A stretch of DNA of 64,000 nt from NCBI RefSeq assembly GCF_017303215.1, contig NZ_JAEMWU010000001.1, positions 1,550,001 to 1,614,000 on the forward strand. Reading direction: 5' to 3'. Origin of the DNA: Microbacterium esteraromaticum. GTDB lineage: Bacteria > Actinomycetota > Actinomycetes > Actinomycetales > Microbacteriaceae. Below are positions 53,595 to 61,803 of the stretch, in pieces. Each line of letters begins with the position of its first letter. The first letter of the stretch is position 1. The notes under the pieces were generated by a model that was not told the DNA's origin, did not search any database, and saw only the letters and a list, made by a program, of their open reading frames with translations. Both the position numbers and the translations under genes were made by a program.

Positions 53595-53794
53595 GCTTTA
53601 TCGCCCTCTTTCGTCGCTGAAGCCCTGCGTGCGGCACGACGACGACTGAGCATCGACCGCACATGTGTAGTAACAGTCCTCAAGCCTAATGCCAATCGGG
53701 GTCGCCCGACGTGTGCGACCGGCACCGCGTCGAACAGGAAGAACCAGCATCCGCGCGTCGCGTCACATGTGCATTCGGTAAGATCGAGCGCACT
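53595..53794. promoter_or_regulatory. Divergent region kgd / CNNM operon
   Basis: On the minus strand TAGGCT (53688-53683) gives kgd a leader of about 80 bases. On the plus strand TAAGAT (53779-53784) serves the upstream ORF at 53795. Two copies of the palindrome CACATGTG (53660-53667 and 53764-53771) lie 104 bases apart, one on each side of the region. Confidence 0.5.
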
Positions 53795-53866
53795 ATGGAC
53801 GACCCTCCTTCTTGTAGTACCACGCCCCATTCCCCGCTCCTCGTCGAAATCGAGGACTTCAGCTGA
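53795..53866 (+). CDS. 23-residue upstream ORF coupled to the CNNM gene
   Basis: A short ORF, MDDPPSCSTTPHSPLLVEIEDF plus Ser, begins ten bases after a TAAGAT -10, so its mRNA has almost no leader. Its TGA shares an A with the ATG of the next gene (TGATG at 53864-53868). The CNNM gene itself has no good Shine-Dalgarno, so its translation probably depends on ribosomes that finish this ORF. The peptide may have no function of its own. Confidence 0.5.
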   Translation: MDDPPSCSTTPHSPLLVEIEDFS

Positions 53867-55182
53867 TGGAACTGCTGATGCTGGGTGTGGGGCTCCTGCT
53901 CATCGTCGGGACGGGACTCTTCGTCGCCAGCGAGTTCGCGCTTGTCAATCTGGACCGTGCCGAACTCGAAGCCCGTCAGGCCCGCGGCGAATCCCGTCTG
54001 GGGATGACGATCCGGGCGTTGAAGATCACGTCGACGCATTTGTCCTCGGCGCAGCTGGGCATCACTCTCACTACGCTGCTGACCGGCTACACCATGGAAC
54101 CGGCGATCTCGACGCTCCTTGAGCCCGTCATGGAGGCGTGGGGTGTGCCGGATGCCGTCGCCGTGCCGCTGTCGGTGACGGTGGCCATGTTCATCGCCAC
54201 GGTGCTGTCGATGATCATCGGCGAACTAGTGCCGAAGAACTTCGCACTCGCGCTGCCGTTGGCAACAGCCAAGGCCGTCGTGCCGTTCCAGACGGCGTTC
54301 ACCGCCGTGTTCAAACCCGCTGTGCTCCTGCTCAACGGCAGCGCCAACGCCGTACTGCGGTCGATGGGTGTCGAGCCGAAAGAAGAGCTGTCGGGCTCGC
54401 GCAGCGCCGAAGAACTCTCATCGCTTGTGCGCCGTTCGGCCAGCCAGGGTGTGCTCGAGAGCGACACTGCGACGTTGCTCGACCGCAGCCTCACCTTCGC
54501 GCGGTTGACGGCCGACGACATCATGACGCCGCGCCCGAGCATGCATGCGATCAGCGTCGGCGACTCCGCAGATGATGTCATTCAACTCGCCCGCCGTACC
54601 GGTCACAGCCGTTTTCCGGTGTACGACGATGACCTCGACGACATCACCGGTGTGGTGCACGTCAAGGCCGCCGTGTCGGTGCCGCGCGAGAAGCGCGCCG
54701 ATGTGCCGGTCGGTGCCCTGAGCACCGAACCCCTGCGTGTGCCCGAGACGGTGCACCTGGACGTGCTCGTGGCCGAACTGCGCTCTAAGGGGTACCAGAT
54801 GGCCGTCGTGGTCGATGAGTACGGCGGTACCGCGGGCATCGTCACGTTGGAGGACCTCGTCGAGGAGATCGTCGGCGAGGTCTCCGATGAGCACGATCGC
54901 TCCCGCGCCGGCGTCGTGCGGCGTGTCGACTCGATCACGTTCCCGGGTGAGCTTCGCCCCGACGAACTCCTCGCGCGCACCGGTATCGCCGTGCCGGAGG
55001 GGGAGATCTACGACACCGTCGGCGGGTACATGATGAGTGTGCTCGAACGGGTTCCTGTGCTCGGCGATGAGGTTCGGGTCGAGCACGGGACGCTGACGGT
55101 GGCACGCATGGACGGACGCCGCGTCGATCGGGTGCGGTACACCGCCGACCCGGTCGAGGACACGACGGAGGTCGAGCGATGA
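53866..55182 (+). CDS. CNNM/CorC-family membrane protein with CBS domains (first)
   Basis: A 438-residue hemolysin-family protein. The DUF21/CNNM membrane domain has about three to four helices (LLLIVGTGLFVASEFALVNLDRAELEARQARGE... SSAQLGITLTTLLTGY... IGELVPKNFAL). Two CBS domains follow (DDIMTPRPSMHAISVGD and VVVDEYGGTAGIVTLEDLVEEIVGEV), then a CorC_HlyC domain (FPGELRPDELLARTGIAVPEGEIYDTVGGYMM). Such proteins are implicated in magnesium or cobalt efflux. It overlaps the next paralogue by four bases. Confidence 0.88.
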   Translation: MELLMLGVGLLLIVGTGLFVASEFALVNLDRAELEARQARGESRLGMTIRALKITSTHLSSAQLGITLTTLLTGYTMEPAISTLLEPVMEAWGVPDAVAVPLSVTVAMFIATVLSMIIGELVPKNFALALPLATAKAVVPFQTAFTAVFKPAVLLLNGSANAVLRSMGVEPKEELSGSRSAEELSSLVRRSASQGVLESDTATLLDRSLTFARLTADDIMTPRPSMHAISVGDSADDVIQLARRTGHSRFPVYDDDLDDITGVVHVKAAVSVPREKRADVPVGALSTEPLRVPETVHLDVLVAELRSKGYQMAVVVDEYGGTAGIVTLEDLVEEIVGEVSDEHDRSRAGVVRRVDSITFPGELRPDELLARTGIAVPEGEIYDTVGGYMMSVLERVPVLGDEVRVEHGTLTVARMDGRRVDRVRYTADPVEDTTEVER

Positions 55183-56237
55183 GCGACTGGATGGGCCTGG
55201 TCTGGCTGGTCGTGCTGCTGATCGGCAACGCCTTCTTCGTCGGTGGCGAGTTCGCCGTCATCTCGGCGAGAAGATCGCAGATCGAGCCGCTCGCCGACAA
55301 GGGCTCGCGAGCAGCGAAGACGGCGCTGTACGCGATGGAGCACGCCACGCTGATGCTGGCGACGTCGCAGCTGGGGATCACGATCTGCTCGCTGCTGATC
55401 CTGAACGTCTCGGAGCCGGCGATCCACCACCTGCTCGAGATCCCGCTGCACGCCCTGGGCTGGGACGAGTCGATCGTCTCGGTGACATCATTTGTCATCA
55501 CCCTCGCCCTGGTGTCGTTCCTGCATGTCGTGTTCGGTGAGATGGTGCCGAAGAACCTCGCGTTCTCGCTGCCGGATCGTGCGGTGCTGCTGCTGGCACC
55601 GCCGCTGGTGTGGGTGTCGCGGGTGTTCGGTCCCGTCATCTGGGCACTGAACGGCATCGCGAACGCCGTACTGCGCCTGTTCCGGGTCGAGCCGAAGAAC
55701 GAGGCGGCATCGACGTTCACGCTCGAGGAGGTCGCGACGATCGTCGACCGCTCGCGACGCGAGGGTGTGCTCTCGGACACCTCGGGGGCCGTCGCAGCGG
55801 CGGTGGAGTTCACCGACAAGAAGGCGCGCGACATCGCGGTGCCGTTCGCCGAGCTGATCACCCTGCCCGAGACGGCGACGCCTGCCGACGTCGAGCGGGC
55901 CGTGGCCCGCTACGGATTCTCCCGCTACGTGATCGTGGACGGTGCGGGCAAGCCGGTGGGCTATGTGCATCTGAAGGACATCCTGCGGGCATCCGAGGGG
56001 CCCGACGCGCACGTCGATGAACCGCTGCCCGCCAAGCGCATCCACCACATGGTGCCGGTGCACGAGGAGACCGATCTCGAGGACGTGCTCGCGGCGATGC
56101 GCCGCGCGGGGCGTCACCTGGCCAATGTGCGCGATCTCAGCGGCGCCACCACGGCGGTGCTGTTCCTCGAGGACATCCTCGAGGAGCTCATCGGCGAGGT
56201 GCAGGACGCCACGCGGCGCGGACATCACGGACGCTGA
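55179..56237 (+). CDS. CNNM/CBS-domain membrane protein (second)
   Basis: A 352-residue paralogue of the preceding gene. The DUF21 domain (WLVVLLIGNAFFVGGEFAVISARRSQIEP... TSQLGITICSLLILNVSEPAI... FGEMVPKNLAF) is followed by CBS repeats (DIAVPFAELITLPETATPADVERAVARYGFSRYVIVD, VLFLEDILEELIGEVQDATRR). It lacks the C-terminal CorC_HlyC domain of its neighbour. The tandem long-plus-short arrangement is usual in actinobacteria and suggests a heterodimer. Confidence 0.87.
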   Translation: MSDWMGLVWLVVLLIGNAFFVGGEFAVISARRSQIEPLADKGSRAAKTALYAMEHATLMLATSQLGITICSLLILNVSEPAIHHLLEIPLHALGWDESIVSVTSFVITLALVSFLHVVFGEMVPKNLAFSLPDRAVLLLAPPLVWVSRVFGPVIWALNGIANAVLRLFRVEPKNEAASTFTLEEVATIVDRSRREGVLSDTSGAVAAAVEFTDKKARDIAVPFAELITLPETATPADVERAVARYGFSRYVIVDGAGKPVGYVHLKDILRASEGPDAHVDEPLPAKRIHHMVPVHEETDLEDVLAAMRRAGRHLANVRDLSGATTAVLFLEDILEELIGEVQDATRRGHHGR

Positions 56238-56241
56238 TCGC

Positions 56242-56280
56242 GTCCCGGCATCCGGTGCGCAGAACATCGGATGCCGGGAC
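56242..56280. terminator. Terminator after the CNNM pair
   Basis: GTCCCGGCATCCG (56242-56254) pairs with CGGATGCCGGGAC (56268-56280) around a 13-base loop, between convergent genes. Confidence 0.75.
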
Positions 56281-56315
56281 CCGGCCGTCACGCGACGGTG
56301 GCGAGTGCCGGTGGC

Positions 56316-57383
56316 TCAGCGCCAGCGCGCGCGTTCGTACTGTGGAGCCCATTCCACTGCTGCGCCGAGTTCGTGTGCGGCGCGCAGGCCGAAGTGCGGA
56401 TCACGCAGCCACTCGCGTCCCGCGAAGACGGCATCCGCAGCTCTCGAGGTGAGCACCTCCTCGGCCTGTGCGCCTGAAGTGATCAGGCCGACGGCGCCAG
56501 TGCGCACGCGGCCTCCGGCGCGCACGGCGGCGGCGAGGGGCACCTGGTAGCCGGGGTGTACGTCGATGTGCTGGTGCGCGACGAGGCCGCCGCTGGAGAC
56601 ATCGACGAGGTCGGCCCCGGCCTCGATCGCCCACAGGCCGACCTGCGCGGCCTCATCGGGAGTGAACCCGCCCTCGGCGTGGTCTGTGGCCGAGATGCGC
56701 AGGAACACCGGAATGTCGTCTCCGGCCGCTTCGCGGACGGTCCTGAGCACACGGAGCAGCAGTCGAGCCCGGTGCGCCAGCGCGCCGCCGTACTCGTCGG
56801 TGCGCAGGTTCGACAGCGGCGAGAGGAACTCGTGCAGCAGATATCCGTGCGCACCATGCACCTCGAGTACATCGAACCCGGCGTCGAGAGCGCGCTGCGC
56901 CGCTGCGGCGAACGCTGCGACGATCCGATCGATGTCGTCGGCTTCAAGGGCCGTTGGTGTTGCGAGGCCCTCGAAGGCGACGGCGGAGGGCGCCTCCGTG
57001 GTCCAGCCGCCGTGCTCGTGCGGTACAGATCCACGCTGTGGCGCCCATGGCCACCAGGTGGAAGCCTTGCGTCCGGCGTGCGCGAGCTGCACGCCGATCA
57101 GGGCCCCGCGCTGGTGCACGTCATCGACGATCGGCGCCCATGCGTCGCGCTGCACGTCGTTCCACAGCCCCACATCACGCGGCGAGATGCGGCCTTCAGG
57201 GGTGACGGAGGTCGCCTCGGCGAGGATGAGACCCGCACCGCCGGAGGCGAACTGCGGCAGGTGCACGCGGTGCCAGGGCTGCGGGATGCCATCGATAGCG
57301 CTGTACATGCACATCGGCGAGACCCACAGCCGGTTGCGGAAGGAGCGGGCGCGGATCGTCAACGGGGAGAAGAGCAGACTCAC
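56316..57383 (-). CDS. NADH:flavin oxidoreductase, Old Yellow Enzyme (YqjM-like)
   Basis: A 355-residue FMN-dependent ene-reductase. The N-terminus is SLLFSPLTIRARSFRNRLWVSPMCMYSA with the redox-tuning Cys of the YqjM class. The active-site pair lies in EVHGAHGYLLHEFLSPLSN, and phosphate-binding segments are near the C-terminus (GLITSGAQAEEVL). These enzymes reduce activated alkenes and respond to oxidative or electrophile stress; the natural substrate is unknown. The GTG at 57383 follows TACGGT by six bases, indicating a leaderless mRNA. Confidence 0.9.
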   Translation of the reverse strand: MSLLFSPLTIRARSFRNRLWVSPMCMYSAIDGIPQPWHRVHLPQFASGGAGLILAEATSVTPEGRISPRDVGLWNDVQRDAWAPIVDDVHQRGALIGVQLAHAGRKASTWWPWAPQRGSVPHEHGGWTTEAPSAVAFEGLATPTALEADDIDRIVAAFAAAAQRALDAGFDVLEVHGAHGYLLHEFLSPLSNLRTDEYGGALAHRARLLLRVLRTVREAAGDDIPVFLRISATDHAEGGFTPDEAAQVGLWAIEAGADLVDVSSGGLVAHQHIDVHPGYQVPLAAAVRAGGRVRTGAVGLITSGAQAEEVLTSRAADAVFAGREWLRDPHFGLRAAHELGAAVEWAPQYERARWR

Positions 57384-57432
57384 GGTACGACCGTATCGCC
57401 GCACGGATGGCTGTGGGCGCTAGCGTGGAAAC
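57384..57432. promoter_or_regulatory. Compact divergent leaderless promoters (OYE / nnrD)
   Basis: On the minus strand TACGGT (57395-57390) is six bases from the GTG at 57383. On the plus strand TAGCGT (57421-57426) is six bases from the ATG at 57433. The start codons are only 49 bases apart and the -10 hexamers 25 bases apart, so the two promoters must interfere. Confidence 0.6.
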
Positions 57433-58266
57433 ATGTTGCGGGAGTGGACGCGGGCCGACACCATCGCCGTGCTGCCGGTACCCACCGCGCACGACGACAA
57501 GTACTCGCGGGGTGTCGTGGCGCTGCGCACGGGGTCGGCGACGTACCCGGGCGCGGCCGTGCTCGGGGTCGAGGCGGCCTGGCGCACTGGCGCCGGCTAC
57601 GTGCGCTACGTCGGCGACGCGGTTCAGGCGGTTCTTGCCCGGCGGCCCGAGACCGTCGCCGGTGAGGATCTCGGCAGCACCCGCGTGGGTGCCTGGGTGA
57701 TCGGTTCGGGAACGGATGCTGCGCATCGCAGCGAGCACGAGCAGCGAGCTCTGCAGCGGATCCTCGACGGTTCCACACCGGTCGTGGTCGATGCGGGTGC
57801 TCTCGATCTCGCGGACGGTGCAGCGGCACCGCTGGTGCTGACGCCACACGCCGGTGAGCTGAGGCGACTGCGCGACCAATTGGGCTTGCCCGCGACCGAC
57901 CTGACGACCGAGCACGATCGTGTGGCGGCCGTGATCGAGACTGCTGACCGGGTCGGTGCGACGGTGCTGTTGAAGGGCGCTCGAACCCTGATCGCCACCC
58001 CGGGGCAGATACCGATCGTCGTAGACAATGCGCCGCACTGGTTGGCGACGGCGGGTACCGGAGATGTGCTCGCCGGCATCCTGGCCGCGCTCCTCGCTGC
58101 GTGCGGCACCGCGCCGCCGCACGAGACTGCCGCGGCCGGGGTCTGGCTGCATGGGCACGCGGCCGCTCTGGCGTCGGGCAGCGTCGGGGGAGCCGCCGGG
58201 CATCCGATCGTCGCGCTCGACGTCGCCGAGGCGCTGCCGCGCGCGGTCGGGGAGCTGCTGTCGTGA
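57433..58266 (+). CDS. nnrD: ADP-dependent NAD(P)H-hydrate dehydratase
   Basis: A 277-residue carbohydrate-kinase-like repair enzyme that dehydrates damaged NADHX/NADPHX. It has DDKYSRGVVALRTGSATYPGAAVLGVEAAWRTGAGYVRY at the N-terminus, VVDAGALDL, LTPHAGELRRL, VLLKGARTLIATP and the catalytic region ATAGTGDVLAGILAALLA. The NnrE epimerase half found in some fusions is absent. It starts six bases after TAGCGT. Confidence 0.92.
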   Translation: MLREWTRADTIAVLPVPTAHDDKYSRGVVALRTGSATYPGAAVLGVEAAWRTGAGYVRYVGDAVQAVLARRPETVAGEDLGSTRVGAWVIGSGTDAAHRSEHEQRALQRILDGSTPVVVDAGALDLADGAAAPLVLTPHAGELRRLRDQLGLPATDLTTEHDRVAAVIETADRVGATVLLKGARTLIATPGQIPIVVDNAPHWLATAGTGDVLAGILAALLAACGTAPPHETAAAGVWLHGHAAALASGSVGGAAGHPIVALDVAEALPRAVGELLS

Positions 58267-58282
58267 CCGCCCGGCACCGCGC

Positions 58283-59500
58283 ATGAGGTGGCCGGCCCTG
58301 GCGCTGTGGAGCGTTTTCGTGGCCACGCACGCCGTGGTGGCTTGGTTGGGGTGGATGCTGCCGAATCAGCCTATGGGTGACGTGGTGCTGGTGTACGAGC
58401 CCTGGGCTCGTGCGGCGCTCTCGGGCGAGCACGTGATGGGCATCACCGAGCCGTGGGTGTATCCGCAGCTCGCTCTCGTGCCCCTGCTGTTCACCCAGCT
58501 GCTGGCCGTACCGCTGCTGCCGTCGCTCGGTGTCACAGCGGCGTATCTGATCGCGTGGGCGGTGCTGGTGACCGTCTGCGACCTGCTCGCCTTCGCCGTT
58601 CTCGTCGGCCGGGGCCGGCATCGCGGGCGCCGTGCCGCGGGGTGGTTCTGGACCGGAGCGCTTCTCATGCTCGGACCGATCGCACTCTACCGACTGGACG
58701 CCATCACCGTTCCGCTGGCTGTGGTCGGCGGGCTGTGGCTCGCACGGCGGCCGGTCGTCGGGACCGCGCTGCTCACGCTCGCCGCGTGGATCAAGATCTG
58801 GCCCGGCGCCGTGGTGCTCGCCGCGATCGCCGCGGGTCGGCGCAGCCTGCGTGTGGCGGTGACGGCTGCGACCGTGTGCGCGGTACTGGTCGCAGGCCTG
58901 CTGCTCATCGGCGCCGACGTGTTCGGGTTCCTGACGACGCAGAACGGGCGCGGACTGCAGATCGAGGCGGTCGCCGCGACACCGTTCCTGTGGCTGGCCC
59001 TGTTCGGTAAGGCCTCTATCGACTACAGCATCGAGATCCTGACGTTCCAGATCGGGGCTCCGGGAGCGGATGCCATCGCCGCACTGCTCACCCCGGTGAT
59101 GATCGTCGTGGTAGCAGCCATCGTCGTGCTCGGCGCATGGCGAGCACAGCGCGGGGCTGACTGGCGGCGTCTGCTGCCGCCTCTGTCGCTGGCTCTCGTT
59201 GCCGCGCTGATCGTGACGAACAAGGTCGGGTCGCCGCAGTTCCAGACCTGGTTGCTCGTGCCGGTGATTCTGTGGATCGTGTTCGACCGATCCCGCTCCC
59301 AGACGCCGGCGGCCATCGTGCTCATGCTGTGCGCACTGACCTTCGCCGTGTACCCGCTCACCTACGACGGACTGCTGCGCGCCCATCTGCTGCCGATCGT
59401 GCTGATCACGGTGCGCAACGCGGCCCTGATCGTGCTGCTCGTGTTCGCCGTACGATCGATCATGCGTGTGCCAGCGCGCCGACCGCACCGTCGTGTCTGA
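58283..59500 (+). CDS. GT87-like membrane glycosyltransferase (DUF2029)
   Basis: A 405-residue polytopic protein with about ten helices. A conserved acidic loop after the first helix (DVVLVYEPWARAALSGEHVMGITEPWVYP) resembles the catalytic loop of GT-C mannosyltransferases using polyprenyl-phosphate-mannose. LDAITVPLAVVGGLWLARRPVVGTALLTLAAWIKIWPG is the typical GT87 segment. It likely adds mannose to a lipoglycan at the outer face. The ATG at 58283 lies 16 bases after nnrD. Confidence 0.82.
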   Translation: MRWPALALWSVFVATHAVVAWLGWMLPNQPMGDVVLVYEPWARAALSGEHVMGITEPWVYPQLALVPLLFTQLLAVPLLPSLGVTAAYLIAWAVLVTVCDLLAFAVLVGRGRHRGRRAAGWFWTGALLMLGPIALYRLDAITVPLAVVGGLWLARRPVVGTALLTLAAWIKIWPGAVVLAAIAAGRRSLRVAVTAATVCAVLVAGLLLIGADVFGFLTTQNGRGLQIEAVAATPFLWLALFGKASIDYSIEILTFQIGAPGADAIAALLTPVMIVVVAAIVVLGAWRAQRGADWRRLLPPLSLALVAALIVTNKVGSPQFQTWLLVPVILWIVFDRSRSQTPAAIVLMLCALTFAVYPLTYDGLLRAHLLPIVLITVRNAALIVLLVFAVRSIMRVPARRPHRRV

Positions 59501-59530
59501 CGGGCGATCAACTCGACTGAAAGAGGAACC

Positions 59531-59848
59531 ATGCTCGTCGCATTCTCCGTCGCCCCCTCCGGTACCGGACGAGAGGACGCCTCGGTGCACGATGCCGTCG
59601 CCGCCGCGGTCCGGGTCGTGCGCGACTCGGGCCTGCCGCACCGCACCACCAGCATGTTCACCGAGATCGAGGGACCGGACTGGGACACGGTGATGGATGT
59701 CGTCAAGCGCGCCACCGAGGCGGTCGCGCCGTTCGGCTCACGCGTCTCGCTCGTGCTCAAGGCCGACATCCGGCCGGGGTACTCGGGTGAGCTCGATGCC
59801 AAGGTCGAGCGGCTCGAGGCGGCCATCGACTCCTCGGAAGATCGCTAG
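59531..59848 (+). CDS. Thiamine-binding/MTH1187-family protein
   Basis: A 105-residue ferredoxin-like-fold protein of the YqgV/MTH1187 family: MLVAFSVAPSGTGREDASVHDAVAAAVRVVRDSGLPHRTTSMFTEIEG, then VSLVLKADIRPG. Homologues bind thiamine as tetramers. A purine-rich AAAGAGGA site lies before the ATG. Its TAG stop (59846-59848) is also the first half of the -10 hexamer of the next gene. Confidence 0.85.
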   Translation: MLVAFSVAPSGTGREDASVHDAVAAAVRVVRDSGLPHRTTSMFTEIEGPDWDTVMDVVKRATEAVAPFGSRVSLVLKADIRPGYSGELDAKVERLEAAIDSSEDR

Positions 59849-59857
59849 CATGGACGA
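59846..59857 (+). promoter_or_regulatory. -10 built on the previous stop codon (MFS gene)
   Basis: TAGCAT (59846-59851) begins with the stop codon of the thiamine-binding gene, and six bases later comes the GTG at 59858. Confidence 0.5.
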
Positions 59858-61087
59858 GTGAATCCCTCGAAGACTTCGAGGGGTGCGGCGAAGATGGCGC
59901 TCCTCTCTCTCGCCATCGGCAGCTTCGGCATCGGCATGACCGAGTTCGTCGTCATGGGGCTGCTACCCGATATCGCCGCCGACCTGTTGCCCGCGCTGTG
60001 GGTGCAGAGTCCCGAAGAGGCGCTCGGGCGCGCCGGCTGGCTGATCTCGCTGTACGCGCTGGGTGTCGTCATCGGCGCCCCGACCATCGCCGGCTTCGCC
60101 GCGCGCTTCCCGCGCCACCGGGTCATGATCGTGCTCGCGATCGCACTGACCGTGTTCAACGCCCTGACCGTGGTGCTGCCCACCTTCGAACTGGTCGCGC
60201 TCTCGCGTCTGCTGGCCGGCCTGCCGCACGGCGCGTACTTCGGCATCGGCGCGCTCGTCGCGGCCGATGTGATGGGCCCGGGCAACCGCGCCAAGGGGGT
60301 CGCGTTCATCCTCACCGGGCTCACGCTCGCCAATGTGATCGGTGTGCCGCTGGGCACCTTCCTCGGCCAGCAGTGGGGCTGGCGCACCGCTTTCGCCGTG
60401 GTGACGCTGGTCTTCGCCGTCGGAGCCCTGTGCGTTGCTCGATTCGTCCCCGCGCACCCCGGCTCACCAGGGCGCACGATGCGCGAGGAACTCGGCGTGT
60501 TCCGCAGCACGCAGGTGTGGTTCGCGCTCGCGGTCGGCGCCATCGGCTTCGGCGGGTTCTTCGCCGTGTACAGCTACATCGCACCCGTCGTCACCGAGGT
60601 CGCGGGCGCTGCCGAGTGGACCGTGCCGATCGTGCTCGTGCTGATGGGTGTGGGTATGACCGTCGGCAACCTCATCGGCGGGCACCTGGCCGACATCGAT
60701 CTGCGCCGCACTCTGCTGTGGGGACTCGCCGCGATGACGGTCGTCTTCGTCGTGCTCGCGATGGTCTCGGCATGGATCGTCACCCTGAGTGCGCTCGTGC
60801 TGGTGGTCGGCATCGTCTCGTCGGTGCTCAGTCCGACCATCCAGACCCGCCTGATGGATGTCGCGGGTGACAACCAGTCCATCGCCGCCGCTCTGAACCA
60901 CTCGGCGCTGAACGTGGGCAACAGCCTCGGCGCTTTCCTCGGCGGGGCTGTCATCGCCGCCGGCTGGGGGTTCACCGCGCCATCCTGGGTCGGCGCCGCG
61001 CTCGCTGCCGGAGGCCTGCTGATCGCGTTGCTGTCATACCGCATCGAGCGCGCCCGCGCCGAGGCCGTGCTCGCCGTCGCGTCGTAG
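59858..61087 (+). CDS. MFS transporter, sugar-efflux/AraJ-like
   Basis: A 409-residue transporter with twelve predicted helices. The N-terminal motif GIGMTEFVVMGLLPDIAADL is the signature of the DHA1 AraJ/YdhP-type subgroup, and the loop motif GFAARFPRHRVM follows helix two. These proteins export sugars, arabinose-like compounds or drugs; the substrate is not predictable. The GTG at 59858 is six bases after TAGCAT, so it is leaderless. Its TAG stop is reused as part of the next -10. Confidence 0.88.
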   Translation: MNPSKTSRGAAKMALLSLAIGSFGIGMTEFVVMGLLPDIAADLLPALWVQSPEEALGRAGWLISLYALGVVIGAPTIAGFAARFPRHRVMIVLAIALTVFNALTVVLPTFELVALSRLLAGLPHGAYFGIGALVAADVMGPGNRAKGVAFILTGLTLANVIGVPLGTFLGQQWGWRTAFAVVTLVFAVGALCVARFVPAHPGSPGRTMREELGVFRSTQVWFALAVGAIGFGGFFAVYSYIAPVVTEVAGAAEWTVPIVLVLMGVGMTVGNLIGGHLADIDLRRTLLWGLAAMTVVFVVLAMVSAWIVTLSALVLVVGIVSSVLSPTIQTRLMDVAGDNQSIAAALNHSALNVGNSLGAFLGGAVIAAGWGFTAPSWVGAALAAGGLLIALLSYRIERARAEAVLAVAS

Positions 61088-61096
61088 AGTGACGGG
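61085..61096 (+). promoter_or_regulatory. -10 built on the previous stop codon (NUDIX gene)
   Basis: TAGAGT (61085-61090) starts with the stop codon of the MFS gene, and six bases later comes the GTG at 61097. Confidence 0.5.
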
Positions 61097-61780
61097 GTGA
61101 GTACCCCCGAGAAGTCGGCTCCGCCCGCGTCAGCCCCGGAGGCCAGCATCCGCGTCGCCGGCACCGCAGTCGTGCTGCGCGACGGTGCAGACGGGCTGGA
61201 GACGCTGCTGTTGCGGCGGCCATCTTCGGGGTCGTTCGCCGACGCCTGGGTGTTCCCCGGAGGGCGCGTCGACTCCGCAGACCGCGATCGCGCACGCGAT
61301 GAAGCGGATGCCGCCCGTCATGCAGCCACGCGCGAGACGCAGGAGGAAGCGGCGATCCGGGTGCATTCGTTGCGGCCGCTCTCGCGTTGGGTGCCGCCGA
61401 CCGAGACGCCGGTGCGCTATCGCACCTGGTTCTTCCTGGCGCGCGAACACGGGGACGAGGTGCGCGTAAACCCCGGCGAGATCGTCGATGCGGCCTGGAT
61501 GACCCCGCAACGTGCCTTTGACGCCCACGCCGCGGGCAGCCTCGCCCTGTTCCCACCGACCTGGGTGACGCTGCGCGGGCTGCTTGCGCACGCCAGCGTC
61601 GATGCGGCCTTCGCCGCGGCCGGTGAGCTCGCCCGGTACGAGACACGCATGCTCAGTACCGCCACCGGACGACGCGCGATGTGGGCGGGCGACGAGGACT
61701 ATCCGGATGCCCCGGGCGCAGTCGGAGCGCGGCACCGGCTCACGATGGACGCGCTGCCCTGGGTGTACGAGCGCAGCTGA
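61097..61780 (+). CDS. NUDIX hydrolase (NUDT19-like)
   Basis: A 227-residue NUDIX protein. The core strand FADAWVFPGGRVDSAD leads into a NUDIX box extended by an insertion and ending RETQEEAAI, as in the NUDT19/RppH-like long group. The later EIVDAAWMTPQRAFDAH and FPPTWVTLRGLL segments are typical of this subgroup, whose members include CoA or nucleoside-diphosphate derivative hydrolases. The substrate is unknown. The start is the GTG six bases after TAGAGT. Confidence 0.88.
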   Translation: MSTPEKSAPPASAPEASIRVAGTAVVLRDGADGLETLLLRRPSSGSFADAWVFPGGRVDSADRDRARDEADAARHAATRETQEEAAIRVHSLRPLSRWVPPTETPVRYRTWFFLAREHGDEVRVNPGEIVDAAWMTPQRAFDAHAAGSLALFPPTWVTLRGLLAHASVDAAFAAAGELARYETRMLSTATGRRAMWAGDEDYPDAPGAVGARHRLTMDALPWVYERS

Positions 61781-61803
61781 CGGCATCCGTGCCGCGCACA
61801 CCG

